A DNA stretch of 36,449 nucleotides from Xylanibacter rarus (GTDB taxonomy: Bacteria; Bacteroidota; Bacteroidia; Bacteroidales; Bacteroidaceae), in contig NZ_LFQU01000029.1 of NCBI RefSeq assembly GCF_001275135.1, positions 1-36,449 on the forward strand, read 5' to 3'. Positions 33,704 to 36,449 of the stretch are shown here, piece by piece; the first letter of the stretch is position 1, and every line of letters starts with the position of its first letter. Below the pieces are notes generated by a model, which worked only from the letters and a program-made list of their open reading frames with translations, was not told the DNA's origin and did not search any database. The position numbers and the translations under genes are program-made.

Positions 33704-34451
33704 TTGCGTATGCCTTATTGCCTTGTTGCCTGTCGGCAGGCATTTGTATATCTGCCGCAGTGACTTCGTTTGTGTCTGACATGCCTTCACGCATTATTCC
33801 GCAGGCACATCTTTAGGTATAAGGCCGTGCTGCGTGCATACTTCGGCAATAGTCTTGATGACGGTAAAAAGTAATGACAAAATTATTTTCCGTTACAGAA
33901 AAACAAAGTGTAACGTATGTTAATAGAATCTCGTCTAAATCTCGCTTTGTTGGCTTTTATTAACAAAAGACCATCATTGAAGGTCGTAAATCAATGTTTT
34001 TCATCATCTAAAAGCATGCTTTTTGCATGCAGAAAGGCTGTATTTCGGCACATAAAAGGCCGTCTTTCAGGCTGAAATCGGTCATTTTTAGTCTTCTGAT
34101 ACTTTTGATCTTGACTTGAAAAATGTATAACTACTTGATTTGTTGTATGTTATATGTAAGACTTGATTTTGTCCTGTTTTTCTGACGAATGCCGTATTTA
34201 TTTCGGGCATGGCAATTCAGAGAGCGTTAAACGGACGAAAATTGCGAATAATATTTACATTCTGCCGTCGACAGGCATATCAGTGTTCGGTGTGCTTAGG
34301 TTGGCTCCGTGGCGGCATGGTGGCCCACACACGGCTTAGTGGCATGCCGCCTTGTCCGTGCAGCCGCATGATGATGGCCGGCAGAGGGCATATATGCGGC
34401 GTGATATTATTACAAAAATTATAAATGAATGAAAAAACTATTGAAATGTGC
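33704..34451. other. Long intergenic region upstream of tnaA
   Basis: Apart from array P5 nothing here is convincing as a gene. A 71-codon open frame at 34209-34424 has no recognisable domain and an unnatural composition. A short hairpin GACC/GGTC lies near 33969-33985. No leader peptide of the TnaC kind is seen near the tnaA start. Confidence 0.5.
34004..34091. repeat. Four-unit 22-bp quasi-palindrome array, copy P5
   Basis: The units start at 34004, 34026, 34048 and 34070. The NTTTYR block recurs at 34020, 34042, 34064 and about 34085, keeping the 22-bp step. Unit 1 contains the perfect palindrome AAAAGCATGCTTTT. Unit 4 is diverged and resembles the terminus of the ~200-bp repeat family (AAATCGGTCATTTTTAG). 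The array lies about 360 bp before the tnaA promoter. Confidence 0.85.
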
Positions 34452-34482
34452 TTGCTGCATAATTGGTTTTTTATTAAATTTG
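34452..34482 (+). promoter_or_regulatory. Bacteroidetes-type promoter for tnaA
   Basis: TTG (34452-34454), 20 bp, then TAAATTTG (34475-34482). The start would be near 34489, leaving a leader of only about 21 nt, too short for a TnaC-type attenuator. Confidence 0.68.
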
Positions 34483-34509
34483 GAGCTGAAATTATTAAAA
34501 CCTTAAACT

Positions 34510-35883
34510 ATGGAATTACCATTCGCAGAATCTTGGAAAATCAAGATGGTTGAGCCTATACGCAAAAGCACACGCGAAGAACGCGAACAGTGGATTAAAG
34601 AGGCTCACTATAACGTGTTTCAACTGAAAGCCAACCAGGTGTATATCGACCTGCTCACCGACTCAGGCACAGGCGCAATGAGCGACCGCCAGTGGGCCGG
34701 AATAATGATGGGCGACGAGAGCTACGCCGGAGCCGACTCATTCTTCAAGCTGAAAGAGACGATACAGAGGCTCACGGGCTTTGAGTATGTAATACCTACA
34801 CACCAGGGACGTGCCGCAGAGAACGTGCTGTTCTCTTATCTCGTACACGAAGGCGACATCGTGCCCGGCAACTCTCACTTCGACACTACAAAAGGACATA
34901 TCGAGGGACGTAAGGCCATCGCGCTCGACTGCACCGTCGACGAGGCTAAGGACACTCAGCTCGAGGTGCCGTTCAAGGGCAACGTTGACCCCGTGAAGCT
35001 TGAGAACGCTCTCAAGGAGCACGGCGACCGCATACCGTTCATCATCGTAACCATAACCAACAACACAGCAGGAGGACAGCCCGTGTCAATGGAGAATCTG
35101 AGACAGGTGCGCGCCGTTGCCGACAAGTATGGCAAGCCCGTTGTGTTCGACTCTGCACGCTTCGCCGAGAATGCTTACTTCATCAAGACACGCGAGGAAG
35201 GATATGCCGACAAGACCATAAAGGAGATTACACGCGAGATGTTCGCTCTGGCAGACGGCATGACAATGAGCGCCAAGAAGGACGGACTCGTAAACATGGG
35301 CGGATTCATTGCCACACGCAAGCAGGAGTGGTATGAGGGCGCCAAGGGCTATTGTGTGCAATTTGAAGGCTATCTGACATACGGAGGTATGAACGGACGC
35401 GACATGAACGCACTGGCAATAGGTCTCGACGAGAATACAGAGTTTGACAACCTCGACACACGCATCCGTCAGGTGCAGCTGCTCGCACGCCTGCTCGACG
35501 AGTACGGCATTCCTTATCAGCGCCCGGCAGGCGGCCACGCCATCTTCGTTGACGCTCCAAAGGTGCTCACACATGTTCCGAAGGAGGAGTTCCCCGCACA
35601 GACACTTACCATAGAGCTTTATCTCGAGGCAGGTATCCGCGGATGCGAGATTGGTTATCTCTTGGCCGACCGCGACCCGGTTACTCGCGAAAACCGCTTC
35701 ACAGGTCTCGACCTGCTGCGCCTTGCCATTCCGCGCCGCGTCTACACAGACAATCACATCGCTGTTATAGCTGCTGCGTTGAAGAACGTTTATGAGCGCA
35801 GGGCTGAGATTACACGCGGTGTAAGAATTGCGTGGGAAGCACCGCTCATGCGTCACTTCACCGTACAGCTCGAGAGACTGTAA
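34510..35883 (+). CDS. tnaA: Tryptophanase
   Basis: Tryptophanase is a cytoplasmic PLP enzyme that splits tryptophan to indole, pyruvate and ammonia. The 457-residue product has the beta-eliminating lyase fold. The PLP lysine is Lys257 in TMSAKKDGLVNMGG; THQGRAAE binds the phosphate and FDSARFAENAYF is the aspartate motif. Two positions separate it from tyrosine phenol-lyase: Asp125 in HFDTTKGH (Thr in TPL) and His449 in LMRHFTVQL (Phe in TPL). Both point to tryptophanase. Length is normal for the Bacteroides-type enzyme. The ATG at 34510 is well supported. No tnaB transporter is adjacent, and a hairpin follows, so it is a single-gene unit. Confidence 0.94.
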   Translation: MELPFAESWKIKMVEPIRKSTREEREQWIKEAHYNVFQLKANQVYIDLLTDSGTGAMSDRQWAGIMMGDESYAGADSFFKLKETIQRLTGFEYVIPTHQGRAAENVLFSYLVHEGDIVPGNSHFDTTKGHIEGRKAIALDCTVDEAKDTQLEVPFKGNVDPVKLENALKEHGDRIPFIIVTITNNTAGGQPVSMENLRQVRAVADKYGKPVVFDSARFAENAYFIKTREEGYADKTIKEITREMFALADGMTMSAKKDGLVNMGGFIATRKQEWYEGAKGYCVQFEGYLTYGGMNGRDMNALAIGLDENTEFDNLDTRIRQVQLLARLLDEYGIPYQRPAGGHAIFVDAPKVLTHVPKEEFPAQTLTIELYLEAGIRGCEIGYLLADRDPVTRENRFTGLDLLRLAIPRRVYTDNHIAVIAAALKNVYERRAEITRGVRIAWEAPLMRHFTVQLERL

Positions 35884-35937
35884 TATATACTTATAAAGTA
35901 GAAAACATAAAGGCCGTTTCGGCCTGACATACCAATT

Positions 35938-35988
35938 AGCCGACGGACAGATGCTCCGCATCCAGATTATGGCGCATGTCCGTCGGCT
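35938..35988 (+). terminator. Probable terminator after tnaA
   Basis: AGCCGACGGACA (35938-35949) pairs perfectly with TGTCCGTCGGCT (35977-35988), with an inner GATGC/GCATC hairpin. The downstream CTTGTTC is only weakly T-rich. A smaller AGGCCG-ttt-CGGCCT hairpin lies just before it, near 35910-35924. Confidence 0.6.
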
Positions 35989-36181
35989 CTTGTTCTGTGC
36001 TGTTGCCTTCAGGTGCGTGCGTCTTGCCGTGCCGTGGGCTTGTTTCTGTCGCTTCATGTTGCCGCCGCCGTATATGCAAAGGCCATGTGCCGTTGCGGCA
36101 GTAGGTCTATAGTCGGTTATTAACTATTCCTTATTTTCAATAATTTATGTGGCAACAGACGCATAAATCGAAAAAATATAT

Positions 36182-36189
36182 TACCTTTG
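36182..36189 (+). promoter_or_regulatory. Candidate -7 element for the tRNA gene
   Basis: TACCTTTG followed by C, preceded by an AT-rich run, is a good TAnnTTTG element. The start would be near 36196, about 60 nt before the mature tRNA. No clear TTTG is seen at -33. Confidence 0.55.
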
Positions 36190-36255
36190 CACTTGCTTCT
36201 TGCACAGACATGCGCACCTTTGGCGCATGCACAGCGTGTGGAAGCCGACAGCAAT

Positions 36256-36329
36256 GGTCCCGTAGCTTAGCTGAATAGAGCGTCAGATTCCGGTTCTGAA
36301 GGTCTTGGGTTTGAATCCCAACGGGATCA
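36256..36329 (+). tRNA. tRNA-Arg, anticodon CCG
   Basis: A complete 74-nt cloverleaf. Acceptor stem is GGTCCCG with CGGGATC (one G-T) and discriminator A36329. D stem is GCTT with GAGC. Anticodon stem is TCAGA with TCTGA around the loop TTCCGGT, so the anticodon is CCG, reading CGG. T arm is TTGGG-TTTGAAT-CCCAA. The CCA end is not encoded. Confidence 0.96.
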
Positions 36330-36335
36330 CATACG

Positions 36336-36377
36336 GCGGAAATCCTTGTAAGAAAAAGGGTTTCCGCTTATTTTTTA
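36336..36377 (+). terminator. Terminator after tRNA-Arg
   Basis: GCGGAAATCC (36336-36345) pairs with GGGTTTCCGC (36358-36367), with one G-T, followed by TTATTTTTTA. It lies 6 bp after the tRNA, so this is a single-tRNA transcript. Confidence 0.88.
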
Positions 36378-36449
36378 TGACTAGACATTTGACTTTAGTT
36401 CCTCCTGTGGCACAGGAAACAACAAGGCTAATGTTCTGTCGGATATGCT

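Noticed and set aside
34209-34424. 71-codon open frame upstream of tnaA
   Set aside because: No recognisable domain, unusual Cys/Met-rich composition, and it is unrelated to a TnaC-type leader.
34510-35883. Tyrosine phenol-lyase instead of tryptophanase
   Set aside because: Asp in HFDTTKGH and His in LMRHFTVQL are tryptophanase positions; TPL has Thr and Phe there.

Overview
The window looks like a Bacteroidota chromosome, most likely order Bacteroidales and probably family Prevotellaceae; the family is an inference, not a proof. Reasons: an adjacent SusC/SusD pair, a BACON-domain lipoprotein, a five-repeat DUF349 protein, a Bacteroides-type tryptophanase, and several promoters of the Bacteroidetes form (TTTG, 19-20 bp, TAnnTTTG). 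About 18 protein genes and one tRNA are supported. Intergenic regions are long and full of structured repeats.

Layout. 1-605: AT-rich leader. 606-9395 (+): a small polysaccharide utilisation locus with SusC, SusD, a GH43 glycosidase and a clan GH-A (DUF5060/DUF4038) glycosidase. No regulator of the locus is in view. 9396-10050: convergent gap holding three repeat families in a row. 10051-13757 (-): DUF349 protein, TPR protein and nucleotidyltransferase-like protein, a probable operon. 13870-14796 (-): CorA-type transporter. 15343-16878 (-): BACON/propeller lipoprotein. 17392-19965 (-): flippase-like membrane protein and PepD dipeptidase. 20869-24090 (+): polyphosphate kinase and Ppx/GppA phosphatase. 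24299-24725 (+): Hsp20. 25024-25560 (-): HD hydrolase. 25972-27753 (-): carboxyltransferase related to oxaloacetate decarboxylase alpha or pyruvate carboxylase B. 28831-31056 (-): patatin-barrel protein. 31108-32308 (-): preQ1-I riboswitch, YhhQ transporter and QueF. 32477-33556 (+): TlpA-like thioredoxin. 34510-35883 (+): tryptophanase. 36256-36329 (+): tRNA-Arg(CCG).

The most unusual content is between the genes. (1) Five arrays, each of four 22-bp units at an exact 22-bp step, lie at 9878, 17109, 22960, 28571 and 34004. Each unit has an A-tract and a T-tract 11 bp apart, so an array carries eight A/T-tracts phased at 11 bp. (2) Two copies (9664-9850, 28258-28480) of a roughly 190-220 bp element carry long terminal inverted repeats and two internal hairpins with the same stem motif. 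Stem differences between copies keep pairing if the element is RNA. (3) A roughly 200-bp family with terminal inverted repeats occurs at 9453-9657, 15109-15302, 25626-25830 and, diverged and perhaps truncated, about 28665-28803. Families 1-3 cluster in the same gaps.

Three genes (SusD at its signal peptide, DUF349, Hsp20) each carry one single-base frameshift at or beside an A-rich run. Either the sequence has indel errors, or these genes are switched or broken. The carboxyltransferase protein appears to have Trp where the biotinyl Lys of its C-terminal domain should be.
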